This document shows positions 34,798 to 42,736 of a DNA stretch of 64,000 nt, one piece after another (position 1 is the stretch's first letter; each line of letters begins with the position of its first letter). The notes under the pieces were generated by a model. The model was not told where the DNA came from. It did not search any database and saw only the letters and a list, made by a program, of their open reading frames with translations. The DNA is from Mycobacterium sp. (GTDB lineage: Bacteria; Actinomycetota; Actinomycetes; Mycobacteriales; Mycobacteriaceae). The position numbers and the translations under genes were made by a program. The stretch covers positions 62,001-126,000 of the forward strand of contig JACPVR010000015.1 in NCBI GenBank assembly GCA_016197405.1, in the 5' to 3' direction.

Positions 34798-35642
34798 GAC
34801 GGCGCCTGCCGCGACGGTGACCGATAGGCGTCCAGCCGGCGTTCGGCCAGGTGGTTCAAAACCCTTCTGGCTCGATCGATTTCGGCCTCCACGTCGATCT
34901 CCACCTTCGCCAGCCCGCCTTTGGATCGGGTGTTGGCCAGCACTTCACCACCGGGTCCGACGACCTTGGCCTGCCCGAGGAAGCGCAACGAGCCCATGAT
35001 GCCGGTCTGGTTCGACGACACCAGAACCACCTGGTTCTCCGCGGCACGGGCACAGTCGTAAAGGTCGAAAAGCCGGGACTGCCGATCAGCGGGCAGCCGT
35101 GACGCCCGGTCGGTGACACTGGCCGGCCAGGCCGACAGCGCCGCGATGATGTGCGCGCCGTCCAGCGCCAGCACCCGGGCCGATTCCGGGAAGGTCTTGT
35201 CGTAGTCGATGAGCATGCCCACCCGGCCGACCGGGGTGTCGAACGCCGCGAACGAATCACCGGCCAGATACGCCAACGACTCACCGGCCGGCTGGTGCAC
35301 CTTGCGGTGCGTGCCGAGCACGCCCTCACCGGACACACAGATCGCCGAGTTGTACCGGCCGCCGGTGGCCTCCTCGGCGTAACCCACGCAGACCGTCATC
35401 GGCCCGGCCGCCGCGATCACCGCGGCGATCTCCGGGCCGTCGGGGTCCAATGCCGGAGGAGGATCGGTCGGATCGGGCGCGCGCAGGTCACCGATATAGC
35501 CGCCCAGGCAGGCGTCCGGGAACACCAACAGCTGTACACCTTCTCGGGCCGCCGCCTCGATGATGCCGACGACCTTGCCCACCCCGCGGTCCACATCGCG
35601 GCCGAAATGTGCCGCCACCGCGGCCACCGTCACCGGCGCCAT
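34794..35642 (-). CDS. Nitrilase-superfamily protein with altered catalytic residues (MSMEG_0566-like)
   Basis: 282 residues, clearly nitrilase fold and clearly related to the active nitrilase of the same cluster (shared VHQPxGE and FDTPVGRVG motifs). The catalytic Lys is kept (Lys114, HRKVHQP), but the Glu is Asp43 (FPDACLGGY) and the nucleophilic Cys is replaced by Asp146 (MLIDYDKTFPE, where the paralogue has LQICYDKAFPE). Without the Cys it cannot run the usual thioester chemistry. It may be a structural or regulatory partner of the active nitrilase, or a binding protein; nitrilases form dimers and spirals, so a mixed oligomer is plausible. It overlaps the glycosyltransferase gene by 4 bp. 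Confidence 0.82.
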   Translation of the reverse strand: MAPVTVAAVAAHFGRDVDRGVGKVVGIIEAAAREGVQLLVFPDACLGGYIGDLRAPDPTDPPPALDPDGPEIAAVIAAAGPMTVCVGYAEEATGGRYNSAICVSGEGVLGTHRKVHQPAGESLAYLAGDSFAAFDTPVGRVGMLIDYDKTFPESARVLALDGAHIIAALSAWPASVTDRASRLPADRQSRLFDLYDCARAAENQVVLVSSNQTGIMGSLRFLGQAKVVGPGGEVLANTRSKGGLAKVEIDVEAEIDRARRVLNHLAERRLDAYRSPSRQAPS

Positions 35643-35652
35643 GGGTCCCCGC

Positions 35653-37056
35653 TCATGCGTGCCCCAAACCCGTCACCCCCGCGGCGATCGCCGTCGTCAC
35701 CGCACCGTCGGGCCAGCGCAACCGCACTCCCGGCTCGGCCGTCAGCCGCCCGCACACCGCACTGGCCACACCAGACGGTAACGCGGGCGTCCGGTCGTCG
35801 CGGTCGGCGGTCAGCATGCCGAAGCCGGGGAAACAGGTCAGCCACGAACCCATCTCAGCACCGGTAGGCCGCGGAATGGCGGAAACATCCAGATCGACAC
35901 CCGTGCCACCGGCCTCGGCGAGCATGCCTGCCGTGCCGGCGATCCCCGCCATGCTGACATCCTTGGCGGCTCGCGGCCGCATCCCGGCCACCACCGCACC
36001 GAGCGCCGCCAGCTCCTCCGAGCTGCGGGTGCTGGTGGAATCCCACTGCCGGCCGCGATACCCGGGGCGCCAGCCGCCGGCCAGATCGGCCGTCAAGCGG
36101 ATATCGTCACCAACCGAACCACCGCCGGCCGGGATGGGATCGGTGGTGCGGCCCAGGGCCGTCACCGACAGCGCGGCGGGAACCCCGAGCTGGGTGTGTC
36201 CGCCCAGCACCGGAACCTGCCAGGCTGCCGATGCGCGCGCCATGCCGCGGATGATCCGGGTCAGCAGCGACTGCGTCGGCGCCCCGACGGCGTCCAGCAG
36301 CCCCACCGGGGTGGCGCCCATGGCGGCCAAATCGTTGAGGTTGACCAGCACCGAACACCAGCCGGCCCACTCCGGGTCGCGCTCCACCATCGACGGGATG
36401 ATCGCATCGCAGGCCGCGATGAGGTCGCTGCCGGGCAGCGGGACGCCGTCGTCACCGACGAAGCCGGCCGGACCCAGCCCGCCGGTCACGGCGCGCAGCG
36501 GGTCCAGCGCAGCCGCCAGGAATGCCTTGGTGGTGTCGGTGACGCGCTGAATCTGGTTGAGCGGCCACCGCATCCGCACATGGGGGCTGTCTGCCACCGT
36601 GCAGTCGCCCTGGTTCTCCCAGCCCAGCGAGGTGAACAAGGACAGGTACCGGTGCTGCACGGTGGCTTCGAAGCGCAGCACACCCGCGGTTTCGGCGTAG
36701 GCGCAGGCGGCCCGGATCAGGGCCGCACCGATACCGGCGGTCTGCGCCGACGGCTCGGCCACCAGGCGGCTGCCGGTCCACCAGCCGATGTCGGGTGCGC
36801 AGACCGGGGCCAGCCGTACCCCGCCGAGCACCGTGCCGTCCTGGCCGGCGGCGATCAGCACCACGGTCCGTGGGTCGTCGTCGATATCGTCACGGTCGGT
36901 CCCGGCGAACAAGCCCTGTTCGATCACGAACGCCTCCCGGCGAAGCCGCCGGTAGTCCTCGATATCGGCGGGTCGCTCGGCCGGGCGGATCAGGAACGGC
37001 GTGGCGGGCGCGCGGCTGCCGGACAGGATCGACAGGTCGATCATGTTGTGGCCCAT
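35653..37056 (-). CDS. GNAT acetyltransferase / AIR-synthase-like fusion (MSMEG_0567; sll0786 + sll0787 types)
   Basis: 467 residues. Residues 20-165 are a GNAT domain: FLIRPAERPADIEDYRRLRREAFVIEQG, then acetyl-CoA loop region AQTAGIGAALIRAACAYAE. From about 175 a PurM/AIR-synthase-related domain follows, with GPAGFVGDDGVPLPGSDLIA, VLVNLNDLAAMGA and VLGGHTQLG. In cyanobacteria the two parts are, from memory, separate cluster genes (sll0786 and sll0787), so this is a fusion. PurM-like domains use ATP to activate an amide or acyl oxygen, and GNATs transfer acyl groups. The gene lies between the radical SAM gene and the pseudo-nitrilase, tightly spaced. Confidence 0.83.
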   Translation of the reverse strand: MGHNMIDLSILSGSRAPATPFLIRPAERPADIEDYRRLRREAFVIEQGLFAGTDRDDIDDDPRTVVLIAAGQDGTVLGGVRLAPVCAPDIGWWTGSRLVAEPSAQTAGIGAALIRAACAYAETAGVLRFEATVQHRYLSLFTSLGWENQGDCTVADSPHVRMRWPLNQIQRVTDTTKAFLAAALDPLRAVTGGLGPAGFVGDDGVPLPGSDLIAACDAIIPSMVERDPEWAGWCSVLVNLNDLAAMGATPVGLLDAVGAPTQSLLTRIIRGMARASAAWQVPVLGGHTQLGVPAALSVTALGRTTDPIPAGGGSVGDDIRLTADLAGGWRPGYRGRQWDSTSTRSSEELAALGAVVAGMRPRAAKDVSMAGIAGTAGMLAEAGGTGVDLDVSAIPRPTGAEMGSWLTCFPGFGMLTADRDDRTPALPSGVASAVCGRLTAEPGVRLRWPDGAVTTAIAAGVTGLGHA

Positions 37057-37058
37057 GG

Positions 37059-38114
37059 CTAACCACCCAGATTCTGCAGCACGCCGCAGGCCCCGCAGGA
37101 CGCGCAGCCGGCCCGCTGATCGGCTCCTGCCATACCCGCCATCCGCAGCGCCGCGGCCACCTCCCGGGATACCTTCTCCACGATCGCGGCATCCGGTGCG
37201 ACCGCGCGATCGACATCCACCGCCAGGGTGCCCGGGTGCGGGCGGAACGGCACCACGAACGGATACACACCCATCGCGATCAGTTCGGTTGCACCGGCGA
37301 CGAGTTCGTCGGGATCCTCACCCAGACCGACCAGCAGATAGGTCGACACCTGGTTTCGGCCGAAAACCCGGACCGCTTCGCGCCACGCCGCCCGGTACTG
37401 CGTGAGCGGCACGGTGGCCTTGCCTGGCATCCACCGTCGGCGCACCTCGTCGTCGAGTGATTCGACGTGGATACCGATGGCATCCGCCCCGGCGTCACGC
37501 AGTTCGGTGATGACCGACAGATCGGCCGGCGGTTCGCACTGCACCTGGATCGGCAGCCCGGGTACCGCCGCCTTGACGGCCCGCACACACCGCGCGAGAT
37601 GGCGTGCCCCGCGGTCGGTGCCCGCGGAGGTGCCGGTCGTCATCACCATCTGGGTGACACCGTCGAGCCGCACCGCGGCCTCGGCGACCTCGGCCAGCTC
37701 GGCGGGTCGTTTGACGGCGGTGGTGGCCCCCGACTTCAACGATTCCTCGATGGAACAGAACCGACAACGCTGATCGGGGGTGTAGCGAACGCAGGTCTGC
37801 ACAACCGTCGTGGCCAACACGTTTCGCCCGTGCAGCTTGGCCAACTTCTCGTACGGGATACCGTCGGCGGTTGTCAGATCGTAGAACGCGGGCCGGTCGA
37901 TGACCTGGACGTCCAGGCCGGTCTCGGCGCCGTCGAGCAGGATCTGGCTGCCGTCGAAGACGAACGGGCTCAACGGGTTACGGGGGATGGCGGCATTGAG
38001 GCCGTCGATCACCAGGTGGCCGTCGTCGCTGGGACCGGCGCCTGCGGTGCGGCTCAGCGGTGGGCGGCCCCGGATACCGAGCAGGGCCAGGTCGACGCGG
38101 GTCGAAACCGTCAT
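37059..38114 (-). CDS. MSMEG_0568-family radical SAM protein of the Nit1C cluster
   Basis: 351 residues from ATG 38114, supported by AAGGAG upstream; the frame is open to 38573 but that part lies within the preceding gene. The [4Fe-4S] Cys spacing is Cys108-x8-Cys117-x2-Cys120 (in QTCVRYTPDQRCRFCSIEE), not the canonical CX3CX2C. Radical-SAM barrel features follow: MVMTTGTSAGTDRGA, IQVQCEPPADLS, AIGIHVESLDDEVRRRW and STYLLVGLGEDPDEL. The C terminus has a Cys cluster (GCASCGACG) that could bind a second cluster. It probably performs the key radical step on the cluster's substrate; that substrate is unknown. Confidence 0.87.
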   Translation of the reverse strand: MTVSTRVDLALLGIRGRPPLSRTAGAGPSDDGHLVIDGLNAAIPRNPLSPFVFDGSQILLDGAETGLDVQVIDRPAFYDLTTADGIPYEKLAKLHGRNVLATTVVQTCVRYTPDQRCRFCSIEESLKSGATTAVKRPAELAEVAEAAVRLDGVTQMVMTTGTSAGTDRGARHLARCVRAVKAAVPGLPIQVQCEPPADLSVITELRDAGADAIGIHVESLDDEVRRRWMPGKATVPLTQYRAAWREAVRVFGRNQVSTYLLVGLGEDPDELVAGATELIAMGVYPFVVPFRPHPGTLAVDVDRAVAPDAAIVEKVSREVAAALRMAGMAGADQRAGCASCGACGVLQNLGG

Positions 38115-38139
38115 GACAGTTCTCCTTGTCCCGAAGCGG

Positions 38140-39414
38140 TCAGTGCCCGACCGCGAGCCGCAACACGGACTCGTGGTAGCCGCTGATGATGGTCGCCGCG
38201 ATGTGCTGGGCATCGCGGTCGATGCCGAGGAACCGGCCAGAGCCCCAGGTGTGCATCCACGGCAGGCCCACGAAGCTGAGTCCGTCGACACCGGTGACAC
38301 CGCGGTTCTGCATGGGACGCCCGCCGCCGTCGAAGGCGCTGGCCTCGATCCAGCGGTAGTCCGGCCGGTAGCCGATGGCCCATACGATGCTGGTGACACC
38401 CTCGGCCGCCAGATCCAGTGCCGTCGGGTCGGTGTCCGCCGTCCACACCGGGGTGTAGCGCAGGCCCGGTGGGGCGTCGATACCCTCCCGTTCGATATAG
38501 CTGTCGATATCGGCGCAGATCGAGTTGTACACGGCGTCAGCGTGATCGAGGTGTTCGGCCAAGGTGGGCGCAAATGCCAGCGTGTTGTCCTTACCGTCGA
38601 CCAGGGTGCCGTAGAGCCGCATCCCTTCGGCGGCGAAGCGGCGCAGGTCGATATCGCGTCCGCCGTCGCGCCCGGTCACATAGTGGTTGGTCTTCTCGAT
38701 GGCGGCCTTGCCGCCCGGGTACTCGCCGGCTGCCTTGTCGTACAAACCCATATCGGACAGCCATGTCATGCAGTCCCGGCCGCGGTAGAAGCGGGCAACC
38801 CGGGGTGCGTTGCCGACGGCCAGGTGCACCTGCCGGCCCGCCAGGTGCAGGTCCTCGGCGATCTGTGCGCCGGACTGCCCGGTGCCGACGACGAGCACCG
38901 CGCCCTCGGGAAGCTGCCCGGCATTGCGGTACTGCTCGGAATGGATCTGGGTGACGGCCCGGTCCAGCGAACCGGCGAAGGCCGGTGTGACGGGCAGCGG
39001 GTAGCCGCCGGTGGCGATGACGGCGTTGTCGCAGGTGATGGTCTGCTCGCCGTGTCCGGTGGACACCGTGAGCTCGAAACCGCCGTCGGTGTGGTTGCGC
39101 AGCCGGGTCACCCGGTTGTGCGTGCGCACCGGTGCGTCGAAGGTCTGTAGCCAGCCGTCCAGCCAGGCCACCACCTCATCGCGGGTCATGAATCCGTCGG
39201 GGTCGTCACCGTCGTAGGTGTAGCCCGGCAGCCGGCAATGCCAGTTCGGGGTGACCAGGGTGAAGTTGTCCCAACGGCTGTCGGCCCAGGCGTGTACCGG
39301 GGTGTGTGCCTCCAGCACCACGTGTTCGATACCGGCCCGGCTGAGGTACCAGCTGACCGAGAGACCGGCCTGGCCCGCACCGATGATGACGACCGGGAGG
39401 TGTTCGGTACTCAT
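38140..39414 (-). CDS. MSMEG_0569-family flavin-dependent oxidoreductase of the Nit1C cluster
   Basis: 424 residues. Two Rossmann motifs are visible: FAD site VVIIGAGQAGLSVSWYLSRAG near the N terminus and NADPH site VLVVGTGQSGAQIAEDLHLAG near residue 165, the arrangement of flavin monooxygenases. SIVWAIGYRPDYRWIE near 350 is the typical late FMO-type motif. It probably uses NADPH and oxygen to oxidise a nitrogen- or carbon-centred substrate in the cluster's pathway. It overlaps the MSMEG_0570-like gene by 4 bp and is followed by the radical SAM gene after 25 bp. Confidence 0.87.
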   Translation of the reverse strand: MSTEHLPVVIIGAGQAGLSVSWYLSRAGIEHVVLEAHTPVHAWADSRWDNFTLVTPNWHCRLPGYTYDGDDPDGFMTRDEVVAWLDGWLQTFDAPVRTHNRVTRLRNHTDGGFELTVSTGHGEQTITCDNAVIATGGYPLPVTPAFAGSLDRAVTQIHSEQYRNAGQLPEGAVLVVGTGQSGAQIAEDLHLAGRQVHLAVGNAPRVARFYRGRDCMTWLSDMGLYDKAAGEYPGGKAAIEKTNHYVTGRDGGRDIDLRRFAAEGMRLYGTLVDGKDNTLAFAPTLAEHLDHADAVYNSICADIDSYIEREGIDAPPGLRYTPVWTADTDPTALDLAAEGVTSIVWAIGYRPDYRWIEASAFDGGGRPMQNRGVTGVDGLSFVGLPWMHTWGSGRFLGIDRDAQHIAATIISGYHESVLRLAVGH

Positions 39415-39707
39415 ACCTGCTCCAGCGCGGGATGCATGGCGGTGATGTGAATCAACGCATCGGATGGGAAACGGGTTGCGGTGTCGCGGATCTCGGCATC
39501 GGTGGCGGCGGCGGATGTGCAGGCGAAACCGAATTTCGCGCGCACCCGGTCGCTGGCCTCGGCCAGTGCCGTGCCGGAGCGCGACACGAAGTCGGCGACG
39601 GTGTAGGTCGCGCCGGTCTGCAGGTAGTCGTGCATGACCAAGCTGGGGGAGTAGCAGCGCTGCCTGCTGCCGTCGGGCCAGCGCACCTCGAACGTCATCT
39701 CAGGCAT
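39411..39707 (-). CDS. MSMEG_0570-family nitrogen-starvation protein
   Basis: 98 residues from ATG 39707, overlapping the end of the nitrilase gene by 8 bp and the next gene by 4 bp. The short sequence (MTFEVRWPDGSRQRCYSPSL, then YLQTGATYTVADFVSRSGTALAEAS) matches the small conserved protein of Nit1C clusters. It has no membrane segment. The biochemical role is unknown; small size and a fixed position between enzymes suggest a carrier, chaperone or subunit. This gene is easy to miss because the same frame runs on upstream through the nitrilase gene. Confidence 0.82.
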   Translation of the reverse strand: MPEMTFEVRWPDGSRQRCYSPSLVMHDYLQTGATYTVADFVSRSGTALAEASDRVRAKFGFACTSAAATDAEIRDTATRFPSDALIHITAMHPALEQV

Positions 39708-40590
39708 GAGCCAGCTCCTGCCATTTCGCGGCGTCGGCCTGGGTGAGCGGGCCGTAGACGTCGGGTCTGCGGTCGCGCAGATGGAACATGCCGGCGCGCA
39801 TGGCCCGGAAGGTCCCGTCGATATCCACTTCGGCAACAGCCATCCCGCTGCCCAGAAGTGTTGTGGCGAGCACATTTCCACCGGGGTCGACGACCTTGGC
39901 GTTGCCGACGTAACGCAGCGAGCCGAATGTGCCGCTCTGGTTGGAGGCCATCCAGAACACCTGGTTGTCCAGTGCGCGGGCACTGTCGAAAAGGTTGAAC
40001 CGGTAGGTCCAGCGGTCGTCCTGCAGGTTCTCCGCGGTCGCGGTGCGGGCCGCCGGCCAGGCCGACAGGCTGGCGATGATCTGCGCGCCCTGCAGTGCCA
40101 TGATGCGGGCCGCTTCCGGGAAGGCCTTGTCGTAGCAGATCTGCAGACCGACCCGGCCGACCGGCGTGTCGAACACGTCGTAGCCGGAACCGGCCGAATA
40201 CGACATTCCTTCACCGAGCGGCTGGTGGACCTTACGGTAGGAACCGTAGATCCGGTTGCCGTCCAGAATGGCTGCGGCGTTGTAGCGGGTCTCGCCGTCC
40301 TCGGCCAGCTCACAGAACCCGATCGCGATGACGAGGTCACCGATGATCTGCTGGACCCTGGCGATTTCCGGGCCGTCGAGCCTGATGGCAGGCGGCAGTG
40401 ATTTGGTGGTGGTCTTCACGGTGTCGCCGTGGTTGCCCAGCGAGGACAGGTAGCCACCGATGGCCGCCTCCGGCAGCACCATGAAGTCCACATTCTTGGC
40501 ACGGGCCTCTTCGGTGAGCGACGCGATCAGCGCGTAGTTCTGTTCCAGGTCACGGGTGAAGTTCGCCGCAACCGATGCAAGTATCGTCAT
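39700..40590 (-). CDS. Nit1/Nit6803-family nitrilase of the Nit1C cluster
   Basis: 296 residues from ATG 40590 (a GTG directly before it is also possible; GAGG fits the ATG better). The triad is intact: Glu41 (LPEAAIGGYL), Lys120 (YRKVHQPLGEG) and Cys152 (LQICYDKAFPEAAR). It is shorter than the nitrilase at 22325 and belongs to the Nit1 group that defines these clusters. Clusters of this kind are reported to be induced by nitrogen starvation and, in Pseudomonas, linked to growth on cyanide. It would release ammonia from a nitrile, or act on a related C-N bond. It follows the MSMEG_0572-like gene after about 30 bp. Confidence 0.9.
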   Translation of the reverse strand: MTILASVAANFTRDLEQNYALIASLTEEARAKNVDFMVLPEAAIGGYLSSLGNHGDTVKTTTKSLPPAIRLDGPEIARVQQIIGDLVIAIGFCELAEDGETRYNAAAILDGNRIYGSYRKVHQPLGEGMSYSAGSGYDVFDTPVGRVGLQICYDKAFPEAARIMALQGAQIIASLSAWPAARTATAENLQDDRWTYRFNLFDSARALDNQVFWMASNQSGTFGSLRYVGNAKVVDPGGNVLATTLLGSGMAVAEVDIDGTFRAMRAGMFHLRDRRPDVYGPLTQADAAKWQELAHA

Positions 40591-40622
40591 CACGAATCCT
40601 CAAGTCCTGCTGTGCTTTCGCC

Positions 40623-41144
40623 TCAGACCATGTATGTGGAGTTGATGATGGCGCCCTTGCGGGCGTAGTGGATCAGCGCGTCCTGCACGTCGAGCGGGTG
40701 CGCGGGGATGACGCCTTCGATCAGATCTTCCTCGCGTCCGCCGTGCAGTGCCAACCCGAAGCGGCAGCAGAACACCGTGCCGCCTTCGGCGATGAAGGTG
40801 CCCAGTGAGTCGTTGATGTTCTGCTCGCCGGGGAAGCCTGAATCACCGGTCTTCGGAAAGCCCCGGGTGGCAAGGCAATTGATCGCTCCGGGGCCGTAGA
40901 AGTAGATGGCTGACTCGAATCCTTTGCGCAGTGCGCGGGTGGCCTGCAACACGGCGACGAAGCTGACCGAGGACTCGTGGGCGATACCGTGCACCAGGGT
41001 GAAGTAGGACTCCCCGTCCTCGGCCTGGTAGTCGGGGAAGATCTTGGTGCCACCGTAGATGTTGGATCCCTTGGGTAGTGCGGGATGCGGGATCTCGGCG
41101 AGCGAGGTCTTGATGTTCTCGGCGATGGAATCGTCAAAAGGCAT
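40623..41144 (-). CDS. MSMEG_0572-family nitrogen-starvation protein
   Basis: 173 residues from ATG 41144, with GGAG upstream; first gene of the leftward Nit1C cluster. It is soluble, with features FTLVHGIAHESSVSFVAVLQATRALRKG and YFYGPGAINCLATRGFPKTG resembling the DsrE-like fold of small sulfur-relay or metabolite-binding proteins, including a Cys in AINCLATRG. I recognise the family from its place and sequence as the conserved nitrogen-starvation response protein. Function is not established; the DsrE-like resemblance is my inference from the Gly/Ala pattern. Confidence 0.83.
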   Translation of the reverse strand: MPFDDSIAENIKTSLAEIPHPALPKGSNIYGGTKIFPDYQAEDGESYFTLVHGIAHESSVSFVAVLQATRALRKGFESAIYFYGPGAINCLATRGFPKTGDSGFPGEQNINDSLGTFIAEGGTVFCCRFGLALHGGREEDLIEGVIPAHPLDVQDALIHYARKGAIINSTYMV

Positions 41145-41240
41145 GGGAATCTCCAGGTTTGGGTGTCGGGTGAAAGCTGACGGCGTCTGTGCCGGGGAGC
41201 CGGGATGATTTGTCGGCTGAAACCATTACAGGCTCCGCTG

Positions 41241-41256
41241 ATTTCCGGGTGGTTAG
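41241..41256 (-). promoter_or_regulatory. GlnR-box-like sequence, proximal
   Basis: On the minus strand CTAAC, six bases, GAAAT. The mycobacterial GlnR consensus is roughly gnnAC-n6-GnAAC; one half matches well and the other ends in AT instead of AC. It lies about 100 bp upstream of the first Nit1C gene. Confidence 0.25.
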
Positions 41257-41293
41257 CGATGGAATACAGCTGCGTTATGAGGGGCTCACGGCG

Positions 41294-41309
41294 GAAATGC
41301 GGCCGTAAC
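41294..41309 (+). promoter_or_regulatory. GlnR-box-like sequence, distal
   Basis: GAAAT, six bases, GTAAC on the plus strand, again matching one half of the GlnR consensus. It is 53 bp from the proximal site, about five helical turns, so dimers could sit on the same face. Confidence 0.25.
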
Positions 41310-41476
41310 GTGCCGGGCTCAGGGCGCGGCGGGTGCTACCCACTGGGCGGCGATACCAAAACCCTTGTGACAACCCTCATATCCGCTGCATATCGGGCTC
41401 ATGTCACCGTCGTCCGCGCTGACAGCACCGCACATCACGGCTACCGTCGAAGCGGTACCTGATCTGTCGTCCCCGA

Positions 41477-42736
41477 TTGTCCGGAGCACGCGTCTGCCAT
41501 GCCCGAGAACCCACGCTGGAAACCGCAACCAATCTCGCCGTCACCCTTGCCTGGGTGACCGGAGCCGTGATCGTCACCTACCTGGTGGGGGTCGCGCTGA
41601 CCTGGGCGGTGTCTCGCATCGGCAGGCGCAGCCACATCCTGCGCGATGTCGCCGAACTGACCAGAATGCCGGTGCGCGCCACCTTGGTGGTCGTCGCGGC
41701 GACCATCGCCGTCAACCGCACCTCGGCGCAGTCGGCGAGTTGGCGCGGCTGGCTGGACCACACCCTGGTCATCGCGCTGATCGGTGCCATCACCTGGCTG
41801 CTGGCGCGGCTGGTCAAGGTCGTCGAACGCCGCATGCTGTCGCGATTCGCCGGTGGCGAGACCGAGATGACCGATGCCGACCGGCACCGCAGGCGCGCCA
41901 AGACCCAGATCACCACGCTGCGCCGGCTCGTCATCGCCATCGTCGTGCTGTTCGGGGCCGCGGCGGCGCTCATGACCTTCCCGGCGTTCGCCAACATCGG
42001 GACGACGTTGTTCGCCTCGGCCGGCGTGTTGTCGGTCGTCGCCGGCCTGGCCGCGCAGACGTCGCTGGGCTCGGTGTTCGCCGGAATGCAGATCGCGTTC
42101 TCCGATGCCATCCGGGTCGGCGATGTCGTGGTGCTGGAGGACGAGTGGGGCCGTATCGAGGAGATCACCCTGACCTACGTGGTGGTCCAGCTGTGGGATC
42201 AGCGCCGGCTGGTGTTGCCGACCACCTACTTCACCACCACGCCGTTCCAGAACTGGACCCGCAACGCGACCGAACTGCTGGGCACCACCGAACTCGACGT
42301 CGACTTCACCGTGCCGTTCGAGGAGATGCGCGCCGAGCTGGCCCGGCTGCTGGCGCGCAGTGAACTGTGGGACGGCCGGGTAGGCATCCTGCAGGTAACC
42401 GACGCCGTCGGCGGCTATGTCCGGGTCCGGATGCTGGTGAGCGCACCCAATGCACCGGCATTGTTCGACTTACGCTGCGAGGTCCGCGAAGGAATGGTGG
42501 CCTGGCTGCAGCGCGAGGCACCCGGCGCGATGCCGCATTGGCGCCTCGAACAGTCTCGATCGCGACCGCACACCCCGCAGAAGACCAACGCCCGCGAGAA
42601 GGCCGACTCCGGTCTGTTCACCGGCAGCGCGCAGGCCGAGGAACGTCGCCGGGCCTTCGAAACCGACGATGACGACGCCTCACCCCGCAACGGCAGCCGG
42701 GACGACTACATCTGGGCGCACGGCGACTCGAACTAG
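41477..42736 (+). CDS. MscS-family mechanosensitive ion channel
   Basis: 419 residues if TTG 41477 is used; the exact start is uncertain because no strong ribosome-binding site is visible. Three to four membrane helices occupy about residues 15-210; the last, FASAGVLSVVAGLAAQTSLGSVFAGM, is the pore-lining TM3 with the Ala/Gly packing pattern of MscS. The MscS beta domain follows (FSDAIRVGDVVVLEDEWGRIEEITLTYVVV; RLVLPTTYFTTTPFQNWTR), then an alpha/beta domain and a charged, probably disordered C-terminal tail of about 60 residues. It opens on membrane tension to release solutes after osmotic downshock. It overlaps the convergent antigen-85-like gene by 4 bp. Confidence 0.87.
   Translation: MSGARVCHAREPTLETATNLAVTLAWVTGAVIVTYLVGVALTWAVSRIGRRSHILRDVAELTRMPVRATLVVVAATIAVNRTSAQSASWRGWLDHTLVIALIGAITWLLARLVKVVERRMLSRFAGGETEMTDADRHRRRAKTQITTLRRLVIAIVVLFGAAAALMTFPAFANIGTTLFASAGVLSVVAGLAAQTSLGSVFAGMQIAFSDAIRVGDVVVLEDEWGRIEEITLTYVVVQLWDQRRLVLPTTYFTTTPFQNWTRNATELLGTTELDVDFTVPFEEMRAELARLLARSELWDGRVGILQVTDAVGGYVRVRMLVSAPNAPALFDLRCEVREGMVAWLQREAPGAMPHWRLEQSRSRPHTPQKTNAREKADSGLFTGSAQAEERRRAFETDDDDASPRNGSRDDYIWAHGDSN

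Larger units (their letters stand above)
41145..41476. other. Regulatory region between the Nit1C cluster and mscS
   Basis: About 330 bp with no convincing gene. It should hold the Nit1C promoter (leftward) and the mscS promoter (rightward). Two sequences loosely like GlnR boxes lie at 41241-41256 and 41294-41309. Confidence 0.45.
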
